Assembly (NCBI GenBank): GCA_029948255.1
Contig: JALIZF010001671.1
Location: forward strand, 62,001 to 126,000
Length of the DNA: 64,000 nt
Reading direction: 5' to 3'
Source of the DNA: Telmatactis stephensoni
Lineage: Eukaryota; Cnidaria; Anthozoa; Actiniaria; Isophelliidae
Position 1 is the first letter of the stretch; every line of letters begins with the position of its first letter. Shown in pieces: positions 1 through 12,165 of the stretch. A program made the translations under genes and the position numbers. The notes under the pieces were generated by a model that was not told the DNA's origin, ran no database searches, and saw only the letters and a program-made list of their open reading frames with translations.

Positions 1-748
1 ACTGAAAATCCTTTTAATCTGCAAAAACACATTGAACAAAGTGAAGTGAATGGCAAGGTTGCAGATGATAATCAGCAAAGCAATAAGACTAATACAAGGG
101 AGCACGGCAGAATGATATTTGGATTTTTAGCAATGAAAGAAACTGACAAATTATTGATCGTGGCCCGCCATTTTGAAAAAAAAAAGTTTATAAATCGTAT
201 CCGCTGACAATGAAACGACGGGCGTCAAAACGAGTAACAGCTGACATTGAAACAGCGGGCGTCACAACGCGCCCCGCAGGGGGCGAGTTTGCCGAGCCAA
301 CCGAGCGAGTCCCGAAGGGACGAGGGGGAGTGAAACTGCTGGGGATCAACCAATCATAATCGAGATATGGGGTGTGTGTCTTGTCATGATAATTTTAGGT
401 CGTAAAGAGAACGTTAGGCGAAATACCCAAACAGAGGCCCACTAATTTGTTTTGCGCGTTTTTCTTGTATATCAATTGTCTAACAGAAGTATGTGAAAGT
501 CAAAGTAATATTGCGAAATTTAAAGTGTGATATCAGCGCTTAACTTCATTAAGCAATACATTGAAAGCTTTTAATAAAGAAATTATATGAAATTTCGGTT
601 GCAAGCTTTTGTAAAAATTGCTATTTGTACAGATCCATACCATAGCTTATTGCACTAAAAGGTCAATAGGTAGGAATTAATTCGCAAATAGAATTCTAGG
701 GACAACGAGTTTAGTAATTCTGCGAAAAAAGAAAAGTTACTATCAAGC
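1..748. other. Non-coding left edge with a short GC-rich patch
   Basis: I see no gene here. About 240-345 is much more GC-rich than its surroundings. It holds two imperfect direct copies of a unit of about 35 bp (GCTGACA-TGAAAC..GCGGGCGTCA, near 210 and 240) and small hairpins such as GTCCC-GAA-GGGAC. It may be regulatory or terminal sequence of the adjacent Helitron, but no Helitron end (5' TC, 3' hairpin plus CTRR) could be assigned. Confidence 0.4.
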
Positions 749-764
749 ATGTGCTCTTACAGTC

Positions 765-1060
765 AAACTTGGTACAATTCTATGGACACTACAGAAAAAC
801 AAAATCGCTTATCAGACATGCGTTCTAACAGTCAAACATGGTACAATTCTATGGACACTACAGAAAAACAAAATCGCTTATCAGACATGCGTTCTAACAG
901 TCAAACATGGTACAATTCTATGGACACTACAGAAAAACAAAATCGCTTATCAGACATGCGTTCTAACAGTCAAACATGGTATAATTCCTTAAATCCCATA
1001 GAAAAAGAAAAGCGTTTATCTGATATGCAATCTAATTCTCAAAATTGGTATCACTCTAAA
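765..1060 (+). repeat. 69-bp coding minisatellite in the Helitron ORF
   Basis: A 69-bp unit (23 codons, reading SQTWYNSMDTTEKQNRLSDM plus a short linker) occurs about three times almost identically, followed by one or two diverged copies. The period is a multiple of three, so the frame survives expansion. Confidence 0.85.
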
Positions 1061-1388
1061 AAGGATAAATGGTATGATTTGGATCACTGTATAACAACTT
1101 TTCAGAGTAAGATAAAAGAGGGCCCATACTATATATGCTCTGTCTGTAACAGATTACTCTATAGAAAAACAGTAATCCAGTTAGATGAAAATAAATACAT
1201 GATTCAACACTTGTTCACAGGAAAGAAGTCATTTGATGAAAAACAATACATTTGCAAAACTTGTCATTCTAAACTGACTAAACAACAAGTACCGTGTCGA
1301 GCTGTTCACAATAATTTGCAAGTAGATGAAATACCCCCTGAACTGTCAGTCTTAGACAAACTTGAACAAATACTTATTGCACAAAGAA

Positions 1389-1612
1389 TAGTTGAATTGT
1401 CATACAAACAGTTTAGCCCTTAGGGAATCTGATTGCACAGACGTTTCGGAGTCATTGAACTCTGTTGCTTAACATAATCTTCACTTGATAATGGAGTCAC
1501 GATGACTCCGAAACGTCTGTGCAATCAGATTCCCTAAGGGCTAAACTGTTTGTATGACAATTCAATTAAGAAACGTTGAACTCATTGAACTCTGTTGCTT
1601 AACAAAGAATAG
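1389..1612. mobile_element. Foldback insertion in the Helitron ORF
   Basis: Arms of about 65 bp (near 1389-1453 and 1506-1570) are perfect reverse complements, meeting around GACTCCGAAACGTCTGTGC. The block is bracketed by the direct repeat AAAGAATAGT (about 1382 and 1602). Removing it rejoins the Helitron reading frame (LIAQRIV to FEKIVVMPKG), so it is a later insertion. The word CATTGAACTCTGTTGC also occurs twice. No coding capacity. Confidence 0.7.
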
Positions 1613-1904
1613 TCTTTGAAAAAATAGTGGTGATGCCAAAAGGTCAACAAAGAAAGATTAAGGGGGCAATCTGTAATGTGCCTGTTGAATGTGATCAAAC
1701 ATGTAATGTATTGCCTCGTCCTCCTGAAAGATCTGGTATTATAATGTTAAAATTAAAAAGAAAACTTCAGTTTAGAGGTTATGTGTACTTTCAAGCTGTC
1801 CGCCCTCAAATAATCTTATGCGCTCTTAACTGGCTGAAAATGAATAACCCATTATACAGTGATATAGGTGTTAACATGAACAATTTCCAACTCAAGCATG
1901 TTTA

Positions 1905-2559
1905 GGCCTGGGTTTTTGGCCCATCTGAGAAAAACTATTTTTCTCAATATCTTGACAGGTTTTTGTTTGTATAAGACACAAATCGGTCTAAGAATTGTAT
2001 TTTAGATCCTTAACTGTTTACGGTAAAAGTTATTGTAATCACGTGACTTATGACGTCATTGAATTGGAAAATAGAAAAAATTAAACTGGGTGGCGAGTGT
2101 AGTTTGTCTGTCCTTAAAAGTACCATGAATATACACATCATAATAAGTTTTATAAATTCACGTTTGGAATGGTTGGCTCTCGATTTTGATTAAGGAGATA
2201 TTGAGTAAAAAGTGATTTGATCATCTGGTCACGTGACCTGTTTTATACTATATCTCCTTAATGAAGAACGTTAGTCCTCCATTCCAAACGTGATTTTTTC
2301 ATGCTTTCAAATTGAACTGTATTTAGGGTATCTGCTATTGTATATCAATATAACTGGCCACCTAGTATTTAAAAGACTGATTTGTTACATTTTCTACGAC
2401 TAACTGATCACGTGACCAGTCTTTCACAAATATTTTGAGTTAAGGCAATCAAGAAACACAAGTTCTATTGACGTGCCAAATTTCAAACTGTTTGAACATG
2501 TCATAGGCTGATACTAAAAATCATACTTTAGTTTAAGAATTTGGCTGCTGACCCAGGCC
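1905..2559. mobile_element. MITE with TIR GGCCTGGGT and TTA target duplication
   Basis: Left end GGCCTGGGT at 1905, right end ACCCAGGCC at 2551-2559, both flanked by TTA (1902-1904, 2560-2562), the usual target duplication of PIF/Harbinger elements. The interior holds an inverted pair (CACGTTTGGAATGG near 2159; CCATTCCAAACGTG near 2279) and several CACGTGA-type words. No ORF. Confidence 0.7.
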
Positions 2560-4650
2560 TTAATGTGCTTGAGAACCAAATCTAATATCACTTCAACAAG
2601 AATGCTCAAATGAAAACAATGAAGTTCAGGGCAATGAAAATGAAGTTCTAAACAATGAACATTCAATTACTGAAATTAACAATATGTAAAGTTCCAATGA
2701 GCAAAACCATGCAGACAATGACAACACAACTGATGATAATGAAGAAATTGAAGATCCATTAAATGAACACAGATCTCCAATCAATGAAACTTGTTTGCAG
2801 TCTATTATACCTAACTATCCTGTTACAACAGATAACAGTGAACAGTCATCAGGCAATGAGGTATATGATGTTGCACCAGGGGAAAACAAAACACCAGTAT
2901 CATTTATGAATGATAAACAATGTGAAGAACAAGCTTTCCCAGTACTGTTTCCAAAAGGTAGATTTGGTTACACAGTTGACCGTGACGTCAAATTGTCACC
3001 TGTTAAATACTTTAATGCCAGGCTACTGCATTACAGTGGAAGATTTGCAACTAATCCAGAATATCTCTTTTTTGCACAATATATCATTGAACAGAAGAAA
3101 GTATCAGATAGCATAAATATTGCTCTGAAGAAAGTCCACGGTCATTCTGTAACTGCTGCTCAACTTAGGTCAAATGGACAAGCTTTACAAAATCTGATTT
3201 GTCAAGATCAAGCTTATTTATTTTTAAGGCAAATACCAGGTACACCACCATACTGGCAAAAATTCATGTATGAAGTAATTGCAATGGTTAAGCAACTTGG
3301 TATCCCAACTTGGTTTATGACATTATCATGTGCTGATCTTCGATGGCCTGAACTCTTTCAGATTATTGCTAAGATGCAAGGCAAGAATTTAACTAATGAA
3401 CAAGTTGATGCTTTAATCTTATAATGAAAGATGTGAAATGTTGAATCTTAACCCTGTTATAGTGGCTAAACACTTCCAATACAGAGTAGAGACATTTTTT
3501 ACTGAAGTTTTACTCACGGATGCAAGCCAATTGGTAAAATTGTTTATTATGCAATAGAATTTCAAATGAGAGGATCCCTCATTTGCATGCATTGATCTGG
3601 ACTTCAGATTGCCCTAAATTAACCAATGACAATAAGCAAGCCTATATAGATTACATCGATCAACATGTACAAGCATACATACCTACTGAAGAACAAGATC
3701 CCTGAATTACATGAACTAGTGAAGACATATCATAAACATAGTCATTCCAGATCTTGTAGAAAATATAAAAATGTCCAATGCAGGTTTAATTTTGGACAAT
3801 TTTTCAGCGAACAAACCATACTGTCAGAACCACTTGCTGATGACCTTGATGAAACCATTAAAGCTGACATCCTAGAAAAGAGACAAGAAATATTGTGCCT
3901 AGTGAAACAGAAAATAGATGATGTTCTAAATCCCAGTAAACCAAATTATGACTGCACATTAACTGATCAAGACATCTTTGAACACATTGGCATAACTAAG
4001 GAACAGTATTATTCAGCCTTGTCTATATCACCAAATTCTAACTATGAATTGCATCTTAAAAGACCTGTTGACAGTTGCTTTATTAACAACTATTTTATTG
4101 CTGGTATTAAGGGGTTTGCAGCTAATGTTGATTTACAGCCTGTCTTTGATCATTACAAGTGCATTACCTATGTGTGTTCATATTTCACAAAAGATGAAAC
4201 TGAATGTTCCCGAGCTATTATGAATGCCGCTAAAGAAGCTAAGAATGCAAACATGTCTGTCAGAGATGGCTTGAGAAAAATAGGTGCAGCTTTCTTGTCA
4301 ACAAGAGAAGTTAGTTCACAGGAATGTGTGTACAGATGTATGCCTGAACTCTGGTTGAGAAAAATATTTCCAGGAACAGTTTTTGTTAGTACAGATTTGC
4401 CAGATAAAAGACTCAGAGTTGCAAAGACAAAAAAACAACTTGATGATCTTGATGATGAAAGTACAGATGTATACAAGTCAAATATCATTGAGCGCTACAC
4501 TAGGAGACCACAGTCTATTCCTTCTGTTAACAACCTATGTTTAGCACAGTTTGCTGCATATTATTACAAGCATTATAGAAAGGAGTGCCAAGAAACAGCT
4601 GATGCTCAGCCAGAAGTGCTCACTGACAATTTGATTGAATTACAACATAC

Positions 4651-6232
4651 ACAGGAAAAAATTCCAAATTTCCACATGTGATATCACATGGATTTCCCGT
4701 GGGTTTTCAGAAATCCAAATATGATCATAAACCATGTTTGGAGCATATGTGGATTTTTAAAGGATATTTTTCCATTATGCTAAAAAACCATACATAATCC
4801 ATACATGGATTTCTATTTTCCATGGATTTTGTGGTAAATGTGAAATCAATGACGGTATTTTTCATTTTCCACCTTTGGATACACCTTAATAATCCATGTT
4901 TGGTTACTCAGTATTCCACACTAATAATGGTATTCCAATTTTCCATGCCGATGCAGTTTGGAATATTGATAAACCACAACAGACAAACAAATCATAATCC
5001 ATGTTTGGTTACTCAATATTCCACACTAATAATGGTATTCCAATTTTCCATGCCGATGCAGTTTGGAATATTGATAAACCACAACAGACAAACCAATCAT
5101 AATCCATGTTTGGTTACTCAATATTCCACACTAATAATGGATTCCAATTTTCCACACTGATGCAGTTTGGAATATTGATAAACCACAACAGACAAACCAA
5201 TCATAATCCATGTTTGGTTACTCAATATTCCATACTAATAATGGTATTCCAATTTTCCACACTGATGCAGTTTGGAATATTGATAAACCACAACAGACAA
5301 ACCAACCATAATCCATGTTTGGTTACTCAATATTCCACACTAATAATAGAATTCCAATTTTCCACACTGATGCAGTTTGGAATATTGATAAACCACAACA
5401 GACAAAACAATCATAATCCATGTTTGGTTACTCAATATTCCACACTAATAATGGTATTCCAATTTTCCACGCCAATGCAGTTTGGAATATTGATAAACCA
5501 CAACAGACAAATCAATCATAATCCATGTTTGGTTACTCAATATTCCACACTAATAATGGTATTCCAATTTTCCATGCCGATGCAGTTTGGAATATTGATA
5601 AACCACAACAGACAAATCAATCATAATCCATGTTTGGTTACTCAATATTCCACACTAATAATGGTATTCCAATTTTCCATGCCGATGCAGTTTGGAATAT
5701 TGATAAACCACAACAGACAAACCAATCATAATCCATGTTTGGTTACTCAATATTCCACACTAACAATAGAATTCCAATTTTCCACACTGATGCAGTTTGG
5801 AATATTGATAAACCACAACAGACAAACCAATCATAATCCATGTTTGGTTACTCAATATTCCACACTAATAATGGTATTCCAATTTTCCACGCCAATGCAG
5901 TTTGGAATATTGATAAAACACAACAGACAAATCAATCATAATCCATGTTTGGTTACTCAATATTCCATACTAATAATGGTATTCCAATTTTCCACACTGA
6001 TGCAGTTTGGAATATTGATAAACCACAACAGACAAACCAATCATAATCCATGTTTGGTTACTCAATATTCCACACTAATAATGGTATTCCAATTTTCCAC
6101 ACTGATGCAGTTTGGAATATTGATAAACCACAACAGACAAACCAATCATAATCCATGTTTGGTTACTCAATATTCCACACTAATAATGGCATTCCAATTT
6201 TCCACGTTGATGCAGTTTGGAATAAGCTTGTA
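4651..6232. mobile_element. Minisatellite-bearing element 1 (105-bp array)
   Basis: The element starts with CACAGGAAAAAATTCC inside the Helitron ORF (4652). A leader rich in ATGG/CCAT and GGATTT/AAATCC words follows, then from 4891 about 12.8 copies of a 105-bp unit to 6231. Each unit contains CCATGTTTGGTTACTCA, CCAATTTTCCA and TTTGGAATATTGATAAACCA. The start matches the ends of two other elements here (about 21345 and 30357). The other end was not recognised. The period is 35 codons, which creates long meaningless ORFs. Confidence 0.75.
4891..6231 (+). repeat. 105-bp tandem repeat, about 13 copies
   Basis: Unit starts at 4891, 4996, 5101, 5205 and 5310 show a 105-bp period with occasional one-base deletions. 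Copies differ at few sites, for example CACACTGATG versus CATGCCGATG in the middle. Confidence 0.92.
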
Positions 6233-6312
6233 AAAAATTGTGTTGATACTGGTATGCAGGTACTTGCAATAACAATTTAACAGCATTTTTGTTGGGGTGT
6301 AGTTAATTCTAT

Positions 6313-9300
6313 CTAGTCATTGTCTTTCCAGGCAGCACCATGCCACTGCCCAGCTATGATGCCAATAATACTTTGGTACATTATTCTGTCCATTGCTCTT
6401 CTTTGTGATTCCCTGACCCACAATGAATTGTGATTCCAGAGTCTATGCTTAATAAAGAAGTAGCCACATGCAACTTTGAGGTCATTGTCTATAGTTCTTA
6501 TTTCTGCTCTCCAAAGGTCTTCTCCATCCCCTTTTACCAAAACCATATCACCAATCTGAGGGAATACTGGAACCAAAACTTGTGGTAGTGGTATATGTGT
6601 TCTTGATGGATCAATGACAGCAAATAGATCTTCTTGTAGTGGATACAGCATGATCTTTCTTTTCAAACTTCTTACGTAAAGGCAAGCATTCGTTTCAAAA
6701 GGCTCAACAATAGGAGTGTCACTTAATGGATGTCTTAAATCATTATTCGATTGGTCTTTCTTTACTTTATAGGAATCTCCCATTAATAAAGAGATATACC
6801 TATCTTGACCATGCACCAAATAAATGTGTAAAATCTTGATGACTACCTCACTATTATTGTGTTCTGCAATGATGTTGTCCCCATGTTGATAGATTGTTCC
6901 TTCACCAGCAATACCTTGCATTGGTACATAAGCACTTCTATATGATTCTGCCATAAATACATCTAAGTGCCTTACATCATTTGCTATACACTCAGTAATC
7001 TTGATCTTCTCTTCTCTTGATAAAATATGGATCTCTCCTTTTCCAATTAACACTTGAATGTGCCTTAATAGAGCCCGGTCTTCTTGCCTTTCAAATAGTC
7101 GTACAAGATTCTTTGCAGCTTGGAGAGAGGTTGCAACCATCTGAGATGAGTAATAATTACTCATTATTCATGATTCAATATTATTGTGTTACAGTGTTGT
7201 ATTAATTCATACACTTAACACATTTATACAGCAAACATGCAATTACAACCTTGTACATACACAAATGCATCAGCAAGAGAAGCAAATACTCATTGTAAGT
7301 GATATCACATTAAATAATGTCATAAGCATCTCTTGACATACCTTTTCTTGGCAATATCCTCCATGTGATTTTGACTCAAAGATGTTTTGTTTGTTAGCAA
7401 GTGACCAGCTCTTTATGAACTCACGCTGGGACTCCTTTCTGGCAAATGTTTTCTCTATTCCTTTTTTATTGCTTGTTTGCTTGACATAGCGGCCAACCGC
7501 TCGTTCATATTGAAAACACCAATAATTGTCTGGTCCTGAAAATCGCATGATATCCTCTGGTACATGAGTCAAACCATGCAAGGTTATAACACATTCTGTG
7601 ATTCCATAGGACTCTTCTACAAGGATACAATATCTCCAGCATAGCCGAGTAAAGTTGTCCACCATATCTCTTGTCCAGCCATTTAATCCACTATTAAATA
7701 TGAATTCAACTATTCTTGGGAGTGATGCCCAGACTTCCTTGTCATTAGGACTAAGGTCTCCAAGTACAAACTCTGAAGCTGGGTAGCCAAACTTCTGGAA
7801 TTCTTCAGCTTCAAAACAAAACAGGTTCATAATACTATCTACATTATGCTTCATATGCATTCATATTATGACGTACAATAAGACAGGTGATGACTTCAGG
7901 CAGATTGTCTGATGTGATTGAATGGAGTTCAAGTTCCAAATCAAAAGACAGTGACACACAACCGTTATTTAATATGCACTTATTACCCTTCCAATGTCCA
8001 ATGCCCAAGATATCTCTTGGTAATCTTGATCCTTTATATTCTGAATTTATGCAGGCATAAACAACAAAGTCATATATTAATAAGAAATATTAAACTCTCT
8101 TGCTTGGTCTGTACAGAGAAATATCAGACCTCGGTCTTTTCTGCATGGTCTGCAGCCTTGGGCTGTACATTCAAGACCTTGATATTTCTCTGTACAGACC
8201 TCACCCTTGTTTAATAATCTTTTAGTATTCAGAGATGCATCAGCATAATATTGCTAGTACTGAACATAAGGTACAATCAAAGAATTAGAAATAAAGTGCA
8301 CAAAATGGATTTTTAATGATGTGCCACTAAATGATTTTAAGAGTATAAACACTGGATGATACAGGATATAATCACTATGAAAAGTACAGGTATGGTACCT
8401 TTTGTCCATGGAATAAGCTTCAATCTTGCTTGCAGTTCATCTGTATTTACTAATGAGTTGGTAATTAAATGCTCCAATCGTCTCTTTACCAAATTCAGTG
8501 GTACTAAATGCATTACATCAAATACTAGATCCTTGAGAATATCAAACTTGTAAAGTTTATTGAGACGGTGTAACACTGATATTCCTAAAAATCCATTATC
8601 CCTTGATTTTGATTCTGCAACAGTTATTCGCTCTTCTTGACCAATCTCTTCCATTATGGGAATCTCCTCAGCAATTTTTCTTTTCTCAATGGGAAATCTA
8701 TAGTTCTTCCGGAAGCCTGGATAATAATAATGCCTTTGTGGTGCCATGTACTGACCTGAAAAAATGGTAATAAAAATAAAAATAATATAATATGTAGTAT
8801 GCAGCTATTTAAAAATGTTGAATACTGCATATATATATATATTGAATAGTGCATAGTGAATAACACAAGTTTAGAATTTAGCTAAAGTGTAAATAAAACC
8901 ATTGTTTACATACATAAAATAGAATACCTTGGATACATTATCAAAAGCATGTATGTTTAACCTGAACTTGGCTTTTAAAAGACTGTTGTTATTATCTACT
9001 ACAATGCTATTCACTGTGCACTATTCAGTCTACAGTATTCAACATTCTTTGAAAATATTTCTTTGAAATATACTTGTAGCTTATAGACAGTACATGTATA
9101 TTACATGTACATGGCTGAGCCAACATTTTATCTTTTTAGTGCTGAAATGATATTTCATTAGTGAACACAGTAGGCAATTAACATATTGTGATATTTCAGA
9201 CATGAGAATATAAAATTATATATCTCCAAGTGGACATGTAATGTTTGATTGATTATATCAAATCCCAATAATATATCACAAAGTAAAAAAATGATAATTT

Positions 9301-11877
9301 TTCTTATTTTACTGAAAAAATAGAAAGTTCAAGGTTTACATTGCTAGCTAGAAAAACAGCCAGAGATAGCTGCTAACATTATGCTAACACCACATACTAG
9401 AAAGTTTGCATTACATTATAGATCATGCATGTTTTCAAAGTACTTTTAGAGCAGTTTTCGTATGAGTGGGAAACTGACCGTACCGTACCGTCACAGTGTC
9501 AGTACCGTAATGTCTATAAAAACATTCGAAATTCCTGCCATAACCGTACCGTGCATTGACCGTAACTGGTACGGTCAGTTTCCCACTCATACGAAAACCA
9601 CTCTATTTATTAAACTCATTAATAATTCATGAGGAAAACAATAGAAATCATAGACGTAGAGGAGTTTGTATATCAGATACAAAATCCTCCTCATTTGCAT
9701 AATGTTTAGCTTTATTTCTAAAATTTTAGTAAAGCATGAAAGAGTTAACCTACATGTAGACATTTGATAAGTGATATACAATTTTGTGTCCATGTTGTAT
9801 CAATATATAAACATTCACCTACGGCTCGTGTTTGTATATTGTATACAACATGGCCACTCATATAATTTGTACATATTACAATGAAAATGACAAGTACTTG
9901 CCTGATAATTTACACCGACGGCAAGCCATTTTCCCTCCCGCCCCTTTGGATTTACACACTTCGCACTGGGCAGGATTGTCACCCGTCAATAAAAGTAAGA
10001 GAACCCTCAGATTTGCTTCACCAGGAGGAAATAGAGGCAAATCTCCTTTGTAGGACACCACAAATCCTGATATATTATTAAAAAAAGAAGGACAGTAAGA
10101 AATACTTAAGAAAGGTAAGTATACATATACTAGAATTATTTTAGGTGATATTAAAATTTTCAATATACTTTTGTGATCAATAAATCCTCTTTCTAAATCT
10201 GTTACCATAGGGTCAAGGAATGGATCCAGTGAGTTAGGTCTCTTGTCTGGTAGGAGGTATGAGGGAACAAAGCCCACTGTATAAACCTCATCTGCACTTG
10301 AACGATTTATCTTTGACATTGTTGCAATGGAAATCTCTATAGCACCTTAAAGCAGATTGTTTGATACTAACGTTATCCATTCAGTAATAAAACAAATAGC
10401 AAATTTAATAAAAAGAAGCATGCGATCATATTGTTACAAATTATTACATGTTTCATCTAATAAAGTCACTGCATTTTAGCTTACCTGAACTTCTGACACT
10501 TGAGCCAAAAGGTTGAAATCCATCCCAGTGGCCTAAAAATTGAAAGAAAAACAACAAAGAACAAGTAAAAAAGCTGTCACTGAATACAGAGCAAACAGAG
10601 TAATAAGTTAGACTACAAAAGGATTACAGACTTAAGTTATTTATGAGAGCTTAAGTTTATGTCAGGTAAATAATCAGTTGAGTGAGATCTTACAAGGCAG
10701 TTCAAGTAGCTGTAAAAGAATGAAATAATTATTTAGAACTAAAAACTGTACCTAAAAGAGCTATGTTTCGTGGATCACCATTGCAGTACTCAGCATACAC
10801 TGTAAATCTGTAATGACACTCATCACAGGACAATTCTTTCATTCCATTTGGCATTTCTGTTAAAGAATCCACAATTTCTCCACTGATAATATTCTTGCAT
10901 CCTTGTCTTTTACACCTTATTGGCATACACCACCATGATTCTGGGTTAAAAAACCAAGATATCTCTGCAAACCTGTCCCCATCCCATAGTTCGTTCTTCA
11001 TATGCCATCCTTGATCTCTTCCCAGCCAGTGTTCCTTTTCTCTCCAATGAGCTGTCATTTTGTAACACATTGCCTTGCTGGAAACCCACCATTTTACCTT
11101 TGTCTCTAAGCCCAAATAATAGTATGGAATTGTTGGATTGTTATCACAGTATCTGCATTGCTCATCTTTGCTTTCTAATAAATCCCAATGACAAGGATGG
11201 GCATCATTCAAACAGATAAAGTATTCTTTTGCATCAGCATAACCTAATTTGACAAGTAATCGTTTTGCATCAATCCAATTCTTTGGCCATGTTCTGGTTA
11301 TATTCTCATCAGATGGGTCTAACTGAGCCCCTTTGCAGTACATATCTCGTGCCAATGACAGCAAATCCTCAAAGTTATTCAATGAACCATTCATTTTATC
11401 AAGGCAATCAAGTGAGTGGAAAATTGCATGAATAATTACATCATCCATAGTGGCGGTTTGCTGATCATTTTGGGTTAGTTCATCCTGAGTTGGAGTTAAA
11501 TGTAGTTCATCTTGATTTACAGTGTCATTTGGTGGTTCAGCACCATTATTCCCAGTATGACAAGATAAGGACTCCTCGTTATTGCAGGGTGCAATGCTTT
11601 GGTTGCCATCCTCTGCTTGAGATAGCAGCTCTTGTTCATCTAGATTGGACTCACTTTGGTCACCTGCAATGTAACAAAAATACATTCCATTCTACTGATA
11701 AGCTTATAGTATTATGATAACAAAAGAGTGGGGCAGACATTTCACCAATTTAATAGTACATAAGCTTCAAGGTTTGGGCTAACTAAAAACTCCTCAATTT
11801 CAATTAGCTCTAACCTAAAAATTATAAATTGTAATAGATTCTTTTCTTTTTTTGTAACTAGTTATACACTGTATGAA

Positions 11878-11934
<57 letters not shown>

Positions 11935-12079
11935 TATATCCGCCATTTTCTATTGTCTTTCCTTTTGTTCTCAAGTTTTTCCCTTTAGAACAACCTTCAG
12001 AACAAAAGGAAAGACAATGGAAAATGGCGGATATATATATGTATATATATCAGAACAAGATCAAAGTTTTAGGGATTTG

Positions 12080-12165
<86 letters not shown>

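Larger units (their letters stand above)
749..4650 (+). pseudogene. Helitron Rep/helicase polyprotein, decayed (Rep part only)
   Basis: These pieces form the N-terminal half of a Helitron rolling-circle transposase. 749-1390 carries a cysteine-rich region (YICSVCNRLLY, later CKTCHSKL); it continues at about 1611-1905 (VMPKGQQRKIKG, LPRPPERSG), the zinc-finger/DUF6570-like part. 2795-3423 and 3665-4650 are the Helitron-like N domain: AFPVLFPKGRFG, then FQMRGS, PHLHALIW and a CSYFTK tyrosine region. The HUH motif lies at about 3565-3600 but a one-base frameshift falls inside it, so FQMRGS and HLHALIW are in different frames. Further breaks are a frameshift near 3423 and stops at 3550-3660. The helicase domain never follows: at 4651 the frame runs into a minisatellite-bearing element. 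Clearly inactive. Confidence 0.85.

Noticed and set aside
4891..6231. CRISPR-like appearance of repeated units
   Set aside because: Units are contiguous 105-bp tandem copies without unique spacers, in a eukaryotic context.
5106..6233. 375-codon ORF
   Set aside because: It is the 105-bp tandem repeat read through; 105 is a multiple of three, so any stop-free frame stays open. Upstream ORF 4822-5160 has the same origin.
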